Positions 44,401-59,400 of a stretch of 64,000 bases of DNA are shown here, one piece after another. Where the stretch lies: positions 7,109,427 to 7,173,426 of the forward strand of contig OX459104.1 in the NCBI GenBank assembly GCA_949775045.1. Direction: 5' to 3'. Source of the DNA: Metridium senile. Lineage: Eukaryota; Cnidaria; Anthozoa; Actiniaria; Metridiidae. The translations under genes were made by a program, and so were the position numbers. The notes beneath the pieces are model-generated. The model was given only the letters and a program-made list of their open reading frames with translations, did no database searches and was not told the origin of the DNA. Each line of letters starts with the position of its first letter. Position 1 is the first letter of the stretch.

Positions 44401-47400
44401 ATATTTGAAATACAAACAATTATGTGAATATCGCGATACAAATACAATAGTTTATAACTATTATGTAGCCTCCTCCGCAGGCTACTCTTTAGGGATTCCT
44501 TTGTTGAACCGATCTGGATTCCTGTGTTGCAATATTTGGCAGGGAAGAACTGGGGACGAGATAGGAGAAGAGATTTTTTCTCCTCACCACAGTAAGCCCG
44601 ATGAAAAGAAATATAAGAGATGCTTGCCGAGGAGGTTAATAACTACACTTGGCCGAAACCAAGAACGAGCGTCAACAAACAAATGTGACAATCTAGATCT
44701 CTTGAAACATGAATAATACGAATACAAATTGTCTAAAACCGACATGAGATTGTGGTAGATTTATTAATAAATGGCGAGACCATATTAACATATCGATCAG
44801 GGTCTTGACAAGAGATTTGTTCGTGCACGTGATCGATTATACAAAAAATTGATCTCTGAACCCAAACTGTTTCCAGATGATCCTAGCTGAACCCATTTGA
44901 TGAATTTGATGTTCAAAATTATTGCATAGACTTTGACAAAGGCGAGAGTTAAAAGTGAAACTCATGACTATTGACTGATACTATCTCTTTTGTCGTTTCA
45001 TCGCAGGACATGTCCGTGCACCTCCGGGAGATGCTCCAATCAAGCTAGGTAAATATCTACACTACCCCAACTTTATACTTATAGCCATATTCCATATTTT
45101 TTTTCTGGTTTTCGTACTTGAAGCGTAGCTTGCAGTGAAAGCCAGCTGTCAAAGTAGAACTAAAAACTGTTTATTTTAGTGCTCACTGTGTTCTATGCAT
45201 TACAAGAAAAAAAGTAGTATTTAAAGTGCACCTGACGGCGCCCTTCATGATATTTTGCAAATCTGTTGTACATGAGGTGTATAATAAGTATACTTAATAG
45301 GTGACGTTATGAGGTGACGTTATCCCAGGAATTTGTCAAAGTTTTGCTTCCAAGCTGACAGCAAGCTTGTTTTTGTAAAGTAGTAAAAATGTCGATGGTA
45401 GTATGAATATTAGTAATACAGATATTGAGCTTTAAAAAATTGCTATAATTGTTTTCAGAGAACTACAACTTTTGTATATTTAATGAGGCCTGGGATGAAG
45501 TCACCTAATTTGCATTTTCAGATTTCAAATATTTATAATTTCAGAAAGGAGAGGTCGACATCAAGAAAAATTAAGTACACTTATTATACACCTCATGTAC
45601 AACAGATTCGCAAAATATCATATGAAAGGCATCAGGTGCATTTTGATAGATGCCAAAAAATATATATCGTCTTTTGTCAAATATAACTAACTTACGGTAC
45701 GTATACTATTTCACTCATAAACTTGGCGGCAGGAATGAGAAAGGAAGGATATCATTCAGTTTGTAAATCGGTTTCAATGGTGAGAATAATCACGCAGGAT
45801 TGAGTTAGGATGTACAGGATAAAAGTACAAATTTGTGTCGACTACTAAACAGCTATTATTAAATATTTATCCAATCAATGTTAAAGGGTTCAGATTTCTT
45901 ATTCCCTATATGAAAAATACCATTTTCGAGTTTGATGTTACCGTGCATGAATAATATTTTTCATATCAATATATCTCCTAAACAATTTTGCCGTTCGTGC
46001 GCTCTTGCATATTTGAAATACAAACAATTATGTGAATATCGCGATACAAATACAATAGTTTATAACTATTATGTAGCCTCCTCCGCAGGCTACTCTTTAG
46101 GGATTCCTTTGTTGAACCGATCTGGATTCCTGTGTTGCAATATTTGGCAGGGAAGAACTGGGGACGAGATAGGAGAAGAGATTTTTTCTCCTCACCACAG
46201 TAAGCCCGATGAAAAGAAATATAAGAGATGCTTGCCGAGGAGGTTAATAACTACCATTGGCCGAAACCAAGAACGAGCGTCAACAAACAAATGTGACAAT
46301 CTAGATCTCTTGAAACATGAATAATACGAATACAAATTGTCTAAAACCGACATGAGATTGTGGCAGATTTATTAATAAATGGCGAGACCATATTAACATA
46401 TCGATCAGGGTCTTGACAAGAGATTTGTTCGTGCACGTGATCGATTATACAAAAAATTGATCTCTGAACCTCTTATAGTACAAATTTGTGTCGACTACTA
46501 AACAGCTATTATTAAATATTTATCCAATCAATATTAAAGGGTTCAGATTTCTTATTCCCTATATGAAAAATACCATTTTCGAGTTTGATGTTACCGTGCA
46601 TGAATAATATTTTTCATATCAATATATCTCCTAAACAAAGTTGCCGTTCGTGCGCTCTTGCATATTTGAAATACAAACAATTATGTGAATATCGCGATAC
46701 AAATACAATAGTTTATAACTATTATGTAGCCTCCTCCGCAGGCTACTCTTTAGGGATTCCTTTGTTGAACCGATCTGGATTCCTGTGTTGCAATATTTGG
46801 CAGGGAAGAACTGGGGACGAGATAGGAGAAGAGATTTTTTCTCCTCACCACAGTAAGCCCGATGAAAAGAAATATAAGAGATGCTTGCCGAGGAGGTTAA
46901 TAACTACCATTGGCCGAAACCAAGAACGAGCGTCAACAAACAAATGTGACAATCTAGATCTCTTGAAACATGAATAATACGAATACAAATTGTCTAAAAC
47001 CGACATGAGATTGTGGCAGATTTATTAATAAATGGCGAGACCATATTAACATATCGATCAGGGTCTTGACAAGAGATTTGTTCGTGCACGTGATCGATTA
47101 TACAAAAAATTGATCTCTGAACCCAAACTGTTTCCAGATGATCCTAGCTGAACCCATCTGATGAATTTGATGTTCAAAATTATTGCATAGACTTTGACAA
47201 AGGCGAGAGTTAAAAGTGAAACTCATGACTATTGACTGATACTATCTCTTTTGTCGTTTCATCGCAGGACATGTCCGTGCACCTCCGGGAGATGCTCCAA
47301 TCAAGCTAGGTAAATATCTACACTACCCCAACTTTATACTTATAGCCATATTCCATATTTTTTTTCTGGTTTTCGTACTTGAAGCGTAGCTTGCAGTGAA

Positions 47401-50400
47401 AGCCAGCTGTCAAAGTAGAACTAAAAACTGTTTATTTTAGTGCTCACTGTGTTCTATGCATTACAAGAAAAAAAGTAGTATTTAAAGTGCACCTGACGGC
47501 GCCCTTCATGATATTTTGCAAATCTGTTGTACATGAGGTGTATAATAAGTATACTTAATAGGTGACGTTATGAGGTGACGTTATCCCAGGAATTTGTCAA
47601 AGTTTTGCTTCCAAGCTGACAGCAAGCTTGTTTTTGTAAAGTAGTAAAAATGTCGATGGTAGTATGAATATTAGTAATACAGATATTGAGCTTTAAAAAA
47701 TTGCTATAATTGTTTTCAGAGAACTACAACTTTTGTATATTTAATGAGGCCTGGGATGAAGTCACCTAATTTGCATTTTCAGATTTCAAATATTTATAAT
47801 TTCAGAAAGGAGAGGTCGACATCAAGAAAAATTAAGTACACTTATTATACACCTCATGTACAACAGATTCGCAAAATATCATATGAAAGGCATCAGGTGC
47901 ATTTTGATAGATGCCAAAAAATATATATCGTCTTTTGTCAAATATAACTAACTTACGGTACGTATACTATTTCACTCATAAACTTGGCGGCAGGAATGAG
48001 AAAGGAAGGATATCATTCAGTTTGTAAATCGGTTTCAATGGTGAGAATAATCACGCAGGATTGAGTTAGGATGTACAGGATAAAAGTACAAATTTGTGTC
48101 GACTACTAAACAGCTATTATTAAATATTTATCCAATCAATGTTAAAGGGTTCAGATTTCTTATTCCCTATATGAAAAATACCATTTTCGAGTTTGATGTT
48201 ACCGTGCATGAATAATATTTTTCATATCAATATATCTCCTAAACAATTTTGCCGTTCGTGCGCTCTTGCATATTTGAAATACAAACAATTATGTGAATAT
48301 CGCGATACAAATACAATAGTTTATAACTATTATGTAGCCTCCTCCGCAGGCTACTCTTTAGGGATTCCTTTGTTGAACCGATCTGGATTCCTGTGTTGCA
48401 ATATTTGGCAGGGAAGAACTGGGGACGAGATAGGAGAAGAGATTTTTTCTCCTCACCACAGTAAGCCCGATGAAAAGAAATATAAGAGATGCTTGCCGAG
48501 GAGGTTAATAACTACCATTGGCCGAAACCAAGAACGAGCGTCAACAAACAAATGTGACAATCTAGATCTCTTGAAACATGAATAATACGAATACAAATTG
48601 TCTAAAACCGACATGAGATTGTGGCAGATTTATTAATAAATGGCGAGACCATATTAACATATCGATCAGGGTCTTGACAAGAGATTTGTTCGTGCACGTG
48701 ATCGATTATACAAAAAATTGATCTCTGAACCTCTTATAGTACAAATTTGTGTCGACTACTAAACAGCTATTATTAAATATTTATCCAATCAATATTAAAG
48801 GGTTCAGATTTCTTATTCCCTATATGAAAAATACCATTTTCGAGTTTGATGTTACCGTGCATGAATAATATTTTTCATATCAATATATCTCCTAAACAAA
48901 GTTGCCGTTCGTGCGCTCTTGCATATTTGAAATACAAACAATTATGTGAATATCGCGATACAAATACAATAGTTTATAACTATTATGTAGCCTCCTCCGC
49001 AGGCTACTCTTTAGGGATTCCTTTGTTGAACCGATCTGGATTCCTGTGTTGCAATATTTGGCAGGGAAGAACTGGGGACGAGATAGGAGAAGAGATTTTT
49101 TCTCCTCACCACAGTAAGCCCGAGTAGTATGCGAGTACCAATCCTACGCCACCCGCACCGGCGGTGCGCCGGTGCAACCCAGAAACAAAGGAAATTCCTC
49201 ATATTTCAAATTCCTTAGCATGCGTCGAACAAAAGAAGACGCGGCGTCCTTTTGCAGAACAAAGGAAATTCTCGGCTCTAGGATTAAATGTGGCGTCCTA
49301 TTTCGCTAAACAAAAGAAATTCTTCATATCTAAAACTCCTAAGCGTCATTTTTAAAATTCCTTTAATAATAGCGGTTTTTCTAACTACAAACATGCGCGT
49401 CACCAAATGCAAATCTTTTGTGTTTAGTTCATTGACAAAAGAAATGCTTGATATTGAAGTCAACAAACAAAAATTGTGTTATATCAGTATTTCTTACTGA
49501 TAGAACACGAGAACGACGGCCATTTAATAGCTTTTTTTTTTTTTTTGTGATATTTATTATGATAATGTGTTTTTACAGTCTTGGCGCGTGCCGCGTCACC
49601 ACCTGCAAATCTATTGTTTAGTTCATAGACAAAATAATTTTTTTTGTTTTTGAAGTAAAATTGCAATGCTTGCCTATAAATCGAGAAATAAACAAACAAA
49701 ATTATGGCGTTAGATATTCCTTACTGATATAACAAAAATAGACTACGCAGTTCTTTCTTTTTAAACAATAATAAGTGTGCCGAATTAAACAATAACACAT
49801 CGTAGCTAGGTATAGTCAATTAAAGGTTGAATGAGTACATTTGTAAACATTGAGTAATTCAACGGGTTTTATTAGCTTTTCTTAATTAAACTTTAACTAA
49901 CCTTAAAGTTAAAACTTTTAAAACAGTTTTTGCGATTAGTTTTTGGAGCAATTACTAATCTTACTGATATAACAAGAGAACGAAGAACTTCTTACTTTTC
50001 AAACACTAATATTATAATAATGAGTTTGTACAATTAGTCTGGGCGCGTGCCTATTGTTTAACTTATCCTTGTACATGTTTTGTTTGTTTATCAAATTTAA
50101 ATCATTAAATGAGTTTGAGCAGTTTGTATTCTATATATAATGCTATATAACTTTTAACATATCCGATAATTGAAAGTATCCATTATATTTCTTCGACTGG
50201 CTTTTCTCCCGACTGCGTTAAGTCTGTCAGCCTCGTAGAGGCATATCTTGTAATGATGAAAATATTATATAGTAATTATATTATATAGTAATTATTATAT
50301 AGTATGAAACCCAGGATGATGAGGACAAACCCAGGATGATGAGGACAAACCCAGGATGACAAGGACAAACGGGATTAAATTCAACTTGTTGTGTATTCCC

Positions 50401-53400
50401 CTAGCCTATTGTGCTGACATTGCAGTTTTCTCTTTGAGTTTGTCAACATCCCCAGACTTGCCCCGCGATTCCACCAATACAAATACGGAGTTATTCATAC
50501 ATATATGGCATACTTTTTAAAAACATTTATTGAGGATAAGATATAATAAAGGAGACGACAGCTTATATAGTCATTTGAAAAGGGAACGCTATAAGAGAAC
50601 CATGTCTCATTCCGACTCCGGCTATGAAGATGAAAGTTTGCATAGTGATGAGGAAAGTATCCAGGAAAGCGATGACTCTTCTGAAGACAGTCATGAAGAG
50701 GATGAGCTGGATGATGGGGTCGAAGTGAACGTCTGGGAAAGACTTCAAAGCGAAGCGGTCAAAAGGCATGAAGACGAATGGGAAGATTTGGTACAGAAAT
50801 ATAAGCAAAATGGGGATAGTGATGAAATAGCAAAAGTTAAAGCGAGTAATGCCGTGGTTCCTACTTTCAGAAAAGAACTCAGGGAGGTTCTATTTGAGCA
50901 CCTAAAATGGATGCACTATTTGAAAAAGGATTCTCTTTATAAAAAAGTTATGACTACCAAGAAAAACCTAATTGATATGGAAGACTATAGCTGGGAAGAA
51001 GCAACTGAATCAGCCATAAACCAAAGAAAGTTTTTGCTCAACAAACTGTTTTCGAAACAAGAAGTTCCTATACAAAGTCCGGTGAATTTTGACACTTTTA
51101 ACCCACATGATTGCAAATTTCACAGATGATTATGTTATCGTGTACAAGCATAATGTGTATCTTTAATAAAAATATATATTCATAAACGGTAAAGTCTAGT
51201 CTTGTTTGATTTTTAAAACGTATGCCATATGTATGAATAACTCCGTATTTGTATTGGTGGAATCGCGGGGCAAGTCTGGGGATGTTGACAAACTCAAAGA
51301 GAAAACTGCAATGTCAGCACAATAGGCTAGGGGAATACACAACAAGTTGAATTTAATCCCGTTTGTCCTTGTCATCCTGGGTTTGTCCTCATCATCCTGG
51401 GTTTGTCCTCATCATCCTGGGTTTTGTCCTGCTCATCCTGGGTTTTGTCCTGCTCATCCTTGCCTTAAACCTCGATAAATGTGAACATTTGGGGTAAACG
51501 TCGTCTTTTCCAAGAGAACGTCAAAGTATCAACATGGTCAATCGAGTCTGTCGTGATTGTCCTATCCCTGATTGTGGAGCGAAATACTTGGTGAAACTAT
51601 CAAATCATCTAACTGATGTACATCAATTAGATCACATTGAACGAAGGAAATGCCTACAAGAAGCAAAACTTCAGCCGAAAGTAAAAGTGGTTGTCTATCT
51701 CGACTCTAAAGAGAAGAATAAATTAAAGTATGAAGATAGCATTGTTTATGAACCATCTTTACCAAGAAAGCCACAACAAGTCCAAAGACGGAAAAAGATC
51801 AGTAGACCTCGAAACGTAAAGAGAAAATCAAAGAAAGCTCTCTGAGCTATGAACCCACTTTGGTTTGCAGAATATATAATATTTTCATCATTACAAGATA
51901 TGCCTCTACGAGGCTGACAGACTTTACGCAGTCGGGAGAAAAGCCAGTCGAAGAAATAGATTGGATACTTTCAATTATCGGATATGTTAAAAGTTATAGA
52001 GCATTATATATATAGAATACAAACTGTTCAAACTCATTTAATGATTTAAATTTGATAAACAAACAAAACATGTACAATGATAAGTTAAACAATAGGCACG
52101 CGCCCAGACTAATTGTACAAACTCATTATCATAATATTAGTGTTTGAAAAGTAAGAAGTTCTTCGTTCTCTTGTTATATATCAGTAAGATTAGTAATTGC
52201 TCCAAAAACTAAACGCAAAAACTGTTTTAAAAGTTTTAACTTTAAGGTTAGTTAAAGTTTAATTAAGTAAAGCTAATAAAACCCGTTGAATTACTCAATG
52301 TTTACAAATGTACTCATTCAACCTTTAATTGACTATACCTAGTTACGATGTGTTATTGTTTAATTCGGCACACTTATTATTGATTAAAAAGAAAGAACTG
52401 CGTAGTCTATTTTTGTTATATCAGTAAGGAATATCTAACGCTATAATGTTGTTTGTTTATTTCTCGATTTATAGGCAAGCATTGCAATTTTACTTCAAAA
52501 ACAAGAAATTCTTTTGTCTATGAACTAAACAATAGATTTGCAGGTGGTGACGCGGCACGCGCCAAGACTGTAAAAACACATTAGTTGGGGGAAAAAACAA
52601 CCCCACTATTATTAAAGGAATTTAAAAAATGATGCTATATCTAATCCTCAGATGAAGAATTTCTTTTGTTTAGCGAAATAGGACGCCACATTTAATCCTA
52701 GCGTCTTTTGTTTTGCAAATGGAAACCGCGTCTGTTTCTAGTTTCTTTTGTTCGACGCACGCTTAGGAATTTGAAATATGAGGAATTTCCTTTGTTTCTT
52801 GGTGGAACCGGCGGAACCGCCGGTTCGGGTGGCGTAGAAGCGGCATTCCATATCTACTAGCCCGATGAAAAGAAATATAAGAGATGCTTGCCGAGGAGGT
52901 TAATAACTACACTTGGCCGAAACCAAGAACGAGCGTCAACAAACAAATGTGACAATCTAGATCTCTTGAAACATGAATAATACGAATACAAATTGTCTAA
53001 AACCGACATGAGATTGTGGCAGATTTATTAATAAATGGCGAGACCATATTAACATATCGATCAGGGTCTTGACAAGAGATTTGTTCGTGCACGTGATCGA
53101 TTATACAAAAAATTGATCTCTGAACCCAAACTGTTTCCAGATGATCCTAGCTGAACCCATCTGATGAATTTGATGTTCAAAATTATTGCATAGACTTTGA
53201 CAAAGGCGAGAGTTAAAAGTGAAACTCATGACTATTGACTGATACTATCTCTTTTGTCGTTTCATCGCAGGACATGTCCGTGCACCTCCGGGAGATGCTC
53301 CAATCAAGCTAGGTAAATATCTACACTACCCCAACTTTATACTTATAGCCATATTCCATATTTTTTTTCTGGTTTTCGTACTTGAAGCGTAGCTTGCAGT

Positions 53401-56400
53401 GAAAGCCAGCTGTCAAAGTAGAACTAAAAACTGTTTATTTTAGTGCTCACTGTGTTCTATGCATTACAAGAAAAAAAGTAGTATTTAAAGTGCACCTGAC
53501 GGCGCCCTTCATGATATTTTGCAAATCTGTTGTACATGAGGTGTATAATAAGTATACTTAATAGGTGACGTTATGAGGTGACGTTATCCCAGGAATTTGT
53601 CAAAGTTTTGCTTCCAAGCTGACAGCAAGCTTGTTTTTGTAAAGTAGTAAAAATGTCGATGGTAGTATGAATATTAGTAATACAGATATTGAGCTTTAAA
53701 AAATTGCTATAATTGTTTTCAGAGAACTACAACTTTTGTATATTTAATGAGGCCTGGGATGAAGTCACCTAATTTGCATTTTCAGATTTCAAATATTTAT
53801 AATTTCAGAAAGGAGAGGTCGACATCAAGAAAAATTAAGTACACTTATTATACACCTCATGTACAACAGATTCGCAAAATATCATATGAAAGGCATCAGG
53901 TGCATTTTGATAGATGCCAAAAAATATATATCGTCTTTTGTCAAATATAACTAACTTACGGTACGTATACTATTTCACTCATAAACTTGGCGGCAGGAAT
54001 GAGAAAGGAAGGATATCATTCAGTTTGTAAATCGGTTTCAATGGTGAGAATAATCACGCAGGATTGAGTTAGGATGTACAGGATAAAAGTACAAATTTGT
54101 GTCGACTACTAAACAGCTATTATTAAATATTTATCCAATCAATGTTAAAGGGTTCAGATTTCTTATTCCCTATATGAAAAATACCATTTTCGAGTTTGAT
54201 GTTACCGTGCATGAATAATATTTTTCATATCAATATATCTCCTAAACAATTTTGCCGTTCGTGCGCTCTTGCATATTTGAAATACAAACAATTATGTGAA
54301 TATCGCGATACAAATACAATAGTTTATAACTATTATGTAGCCTCCTCCGCAGGCTACTCTTTAGGGATTCCTTTGTTGAACCGATCTGGATTCCTGTGTT
54401 GCAATATTTGGCAGGGAAGAACTGGGGACGAGATAGGAGAAGAGATTTTTTCTCCTCACCACAGTAAGCCCGATGAAAAGAAATATAAGAGATGCTTGCC
54501 GAGGAGGTTAATAACTACCATTGGCCGAAACCAAGAACGAGCGTCAACAAACAAATGTGACAATCTAGATCTCTTGAAACATGAATAATACGAATACAAA
54601 TTGTCTAAAACCGACATGAGATTGTGGCAGATTTATTAATAAATGGCGAGACCATATTAACATATCGATCAGGGTCTTGACAAGAGATTTGTTCGTGCAC
54701 GTGATCGATTATACAAAAAATTGATCTCTGAACCTCTTATAGTACAAATTTGTGTCGACTACTAAACAGCTATTATTAAATATTTATCCAATCAATATTA
54801 AAGGGTTCAGATTTCTTATTCCCTATATGAAAAATACCATTTTCGAGTTTGATGTTACCGTGCATGAATAATATTTTTCATATCAATATATCTCCTAAAC
54901 AAAGTTGCCGTTCGTGCGCTCTTGCATATTTGAAATACAAACAATTATGTGAATATCGCGATACAAATACAATAGTTTATAACTATTATGTAGCCTCCTC
55001 CGCAGGCTACTCTTTAGGGATTCCTTTGTTGAACCGATCTGGATTCCTGTGTTGCAATATTTGGCAGGGAAGAACTGGGGACGAGATAGGAGAAGAGATT
55101 TTTTCTCCTCACCACAGTAAGCCCGATGAAAAGAAATATAAGAGATGCTTGCCGAGGAGGTTAATAACTACACTTGGCCGAAACCAAGAACGAGCGTCAA
55201 CAAACAAATGTGACAATCTAGATCTCTTGAAACATGAATAATACGAATACAAATTGTCTAAAACCGACATGAGATTGTGGCAGATTTATTAATAAATGGC
55301 GAGACCATATTAACATATCGATCAGGGTCTTGACAAGAGATTTGTTCGTGCACGTGATCGATTATACAAAAAATTGATCTCTGAACCCAAACTGTTTCCA
55401 GATGATCCTAGCTGAACCCATCTGATGAATTTGATGTTCAAAATTATTGCATAGACTTTGACAAAGGCGAGAGTTAAAAGTGAAACTCATGACTATTGAC
55501 TGATACTATCTCTTTTGTCGTTTCATCGCAGGACATGTCCGTGCACCTCCGGGAGATGCTCCAATCAAGCTAGGTAAATATCTACACTACCCCAACTTTA
55601 TACTTATAGCCATATTCCATATTTTTTTTCTGGTTTTCGTACTTGAAGCGTAGCTTGCAGTGAAAGCCAGCTGTCAAAGTAGAACTAAAAACTGTTTATT
55701 TTAGTGCTCACTGTGTTCTATGCATTACAAGAAAAAAAGTAGTATTTAAAGTGCACCTGACGGCGCCCTTCATGATATTTTGCAAATCTGTTGTACATGA
55801 GGTGTATAATAAGTATACTTAATAGGTGACGTTATGAGGTGACGTTATCCCAGGAATTTGTCAAAGTTTTGCTTCCAAGCTGACAGCAAGCTTGTTTTTG
55901 TAAAGTAGTAAAAATGTCGATGGTAGTATGAATATTAGTAATACAGATATTGAGCTTTAAAAAATTGCTATAATTGTTTTCAGAGAACTACAACTTTTGT
56001 ATATTTAATGAGGCCTGGGATGAAGTCACCTAATTTGCATTTTCAGATTTCAAATATTTATAATTTCAGAAAGGAGAGGTCGACATCAAGAAAAATTAAG
56101 TACACTTATTATACACCTCATGTACAACAGATTCGCAAAATATCATATGAAAGGCATCAGGTGCATTTTGATAGATGCCAAAAAATATATATCGTCTTTT
56201 GTCAAATATAACTAACTTACGGTACGTATACTATTTCACTCATAAACTTGGCGGCAGGAATGAGAAAGGAAGGATATCATTCAGTTTGTAAATCGGTTTC
56301 AATGGTGAGAATAATCACGCAGGATTGAGTTAGGATGTACAGGATAAAAGTACAAATTTGTGTCGACTACTAAACAGCTATTATTAAATATTTATCCAAT

Positions 56401-59400
56401 CAATGTTAAAGGGTTCAGATTTCTTATTCCCTATATGAAAAATACCATTTTCGAGTTTGATGTTACCGTGCATGAATAATATTTTTCATATCAATATATC
56501 TCCTAAACAATTTTGCCGTTCGTGCGCTCTTGCATATTTGAAATACAAACAATTATGTGAATATCGCGATACAAATACAATAGTTTATAACTATTATGTA
56601 GCCTCCTCCGCAGGCTACTCTTTAGGGATTCCTTTGTTGAACCGATCTGGATTCCTGTGTTGCAATATTTGGCAGGGAAGAACTGGGGACGAGATAGGAG
56701 AAGAGATTTTTTCTCCTCACCACAGTAAGCCCGATGAAAAGAAATATAAGAGATGCTTGCCGAGGAGGTTAATAACTACCATTGGCCGAAACCAAGAACG
56801 AGCGTCAACAAACAAATGTGACAATCTAGATCTCTTGAAACATGAATAATACGAATACAAATTGTCTAAAACCGACATGAGATTGTGGCAGATTTATTAA
56901 TAAATGGCGAGACCATATTAACATATCGATCAGGGTCTTGACAAGAGATTTGTTCGTGCACGTGATCGATTATACAAAAAATTGATCTCTGAACCTCTTA
57001 TAGTACAAATTTGTGTCGACTACTAAACAGCTATTATTAAATATTTATCCAATCAATATTAAAGGGTTCAGATTTCTTATTCCCTATATGAAAAATACCA
57101 TTTTCGAGTTTGATGTTACCGTGCATGAATAATATTTTTCATATCAATATATCTCCTAAACAAAGTTGCCGTTCGTGCGCTCTTGCATATTTGAAATACA
57201 AACAATTATGTGAATATCGCGATACAAATACAATAGTTTATAACTATTATGTAGCCTCCTCCGCAGGCTACTCTTTAGGGATTCCTTTGTTGAACCGATC
57301 TGGATTCCTGTGTTGCAATATTTGGCAGGGAAGAACTGGGGACGAGATAGGAGAAGAGATTTTTTCTCCTCACCACAGTAAGCCCGATGAAAAGAAATAT
57401 AAGAGATGCTTGCCGAGGAGGTTAATAACTACCACTGGACGAAACCAAGAACGAGCGTCAACAAACAAATGTGACAATCTAGATCTCTTGAAACATGAAT
57501 AATACGAATACAAATTGTCTAAAACCGACATGAGATTGTGGCAGATTTATTAATAAATGGCGAGACCATATTAACATATCGATCAGGGTCTTGACAAGAG
57601 ATTTGTTCGTGCACGTGATCGATTATACAAAAAATTGATCTCTGAACCCAAACTGTTTCCAGATGATCCTAGCTGAACCCATCTGATGAATTTGATGTTC
57701 AAAATTATTGCATAGACTTTGACAAAGGCGAGAGTTAAAAGTGAAACTCATGACTATTGACTGATACTATCTCTTTTGTCGTTTCATCGCAGGACATGTC
57801 CGTGCACCTCCGGGAGATGCTCCAATCAAGCTAGGTAAATATCCACACTACCCCAACTTTATACTTATAGCCATATTCCATATTTTTTTTCTGGTTTTCG
57901 TACTTGAAGCGTAGCTTGCAGTGAAAGCCAGCTGTCAAAGTAGAACTAAAAACTGTTTATTTTAGTGCTCACTGTGTTCTATGCATTACAAGAAAAAAAG
58001 CAGTATTTAAAGTGCACCTGACGGCGCCCTTCATGATATTTTGCAAATCTGTTGTACATGAGGTGTATAATAAGTATACTTAATAGGTGACGTTATGAGG
58101 TGACGTTATCCCAGGAATTTGTCAAAGTTTTGCTTCCAAGCTGACAGCAAGCTTGTTTTTGTAAAGTTGTAAAAATGTCGATGGTAGTGTGAATATTACT
58201 AATATAGATATTGAGCTTTAAAAAATTGCTATAATTGTTTTCAGAGAACTACAACTTTTGTATATTTAATGAGGCCTGAGATGAAGTCACCTAATTTGCA
58301 TTTTCAGATTTCAAATATTTATAATTTCAGAAAGGAGAGGTCGACATCAAGAAAAATTAAGTACACTTATTATACACCTCATGTACAACAGATTCGCAAA
58401 ATATCATATGAAAGGCATCAGGTGCATTTTGATAGATGCCAAAAAATATATATCGTCTTTTGTCAAAAATAACTAACTTACGGTACGTATACTATTTCAC
58501 TCATAAACTTGGCGGCAGGAATGAGAAAGGAAGGATATCATTCAGTTTGTAAATCGGTTTCAATGGTGAGAATAATCACGCAGCATTGAGTTAGGATGTA
58601 CAGGATAAAAGTACAAATTTGTGTCGACTACTAAACAGCTATTAATAAATATTTATCCAATCAATGTTAAAGTGTTCAGATTTCTTATTCCCTATATGAA
58701 AAATACCATTTTCGAGTTTGATGTTACCGTGCATGAATAATATTTTTCATATCAATATATCTCCTAAACAAAGTTGCCGTTCGTGCGCTCTTGCATATTT
58801 GAAATACAAACAATTATGTGAATATCGCGATACAAATACAATAGTTTATAACTATTATGTAGCCTCCTCCGCAGGCTACTCTTTAGGGATTCCTTTGTTG
58901 AACCGATCTGGATTCCTGTGTTACAATATTTGGCAGGGAAGAACTGGGGACGAGATAGGAGAAGAGATTTTTTCTCCTCACCACAGTAAGCCCGATGAAA
59001 AGAAATATAAGAGATGCTTGCCGAGGAGGATAATAACTACCACTGGACGAAACCCAGAACGAGCGTCAACAAACAAATGTGACAATCTAGATCTCTTGAA
59101 ATATGAATGATACGAATACAAATTGTCTAAAACCCACATGAGATTGTGGCCGATTTATTAATAAATGGCAAGACCATATTAACATATCGATCAGGGTCTT
59201 GACAAGAGATTTGTTCGTGCACGTGATCGATTATACAAAAAATTGATCTCTGAACCCAAACTGTTTCCAGATGATCCTAGCTGAACCCATCTGATGAATT
59301 TGATGTTCAAAATTATTGCATAGACTTTGACAAAGGCGAGAGTTAAAAGTGAAACTCATGACTATTGAATGATAATATCTCTTTTGTCGTTTCATCGCAG

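Larger units (their letters stand above)
49124..52858. mobile_element. 3735-bp long-TIR element with two small ORFs, recent insertion
   Basis: Inserted between two copies of agcccga (49117-49123 and 52859-52865); a 6-bp duplication is the alternative, because one base is ambiguous. Arms 49124-50525 and 51217-52858 are inverted and contain cctacgccaccc, aacaaaggaaattcctcata and tctgtcagcctcgtagaggc. The inner arms hold 18-20-bp tandem repeats of aaacccaggatgatgaggac (three on the left, about five on the right). Unit spacing gives an independent length: 6003 minus 2261 equals 3742, which is 3735 plus 7. No transposase is visible. The two ORFs at 50602 and 51534 are intact. Superfamily unknown. 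Confidence 0.9.
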
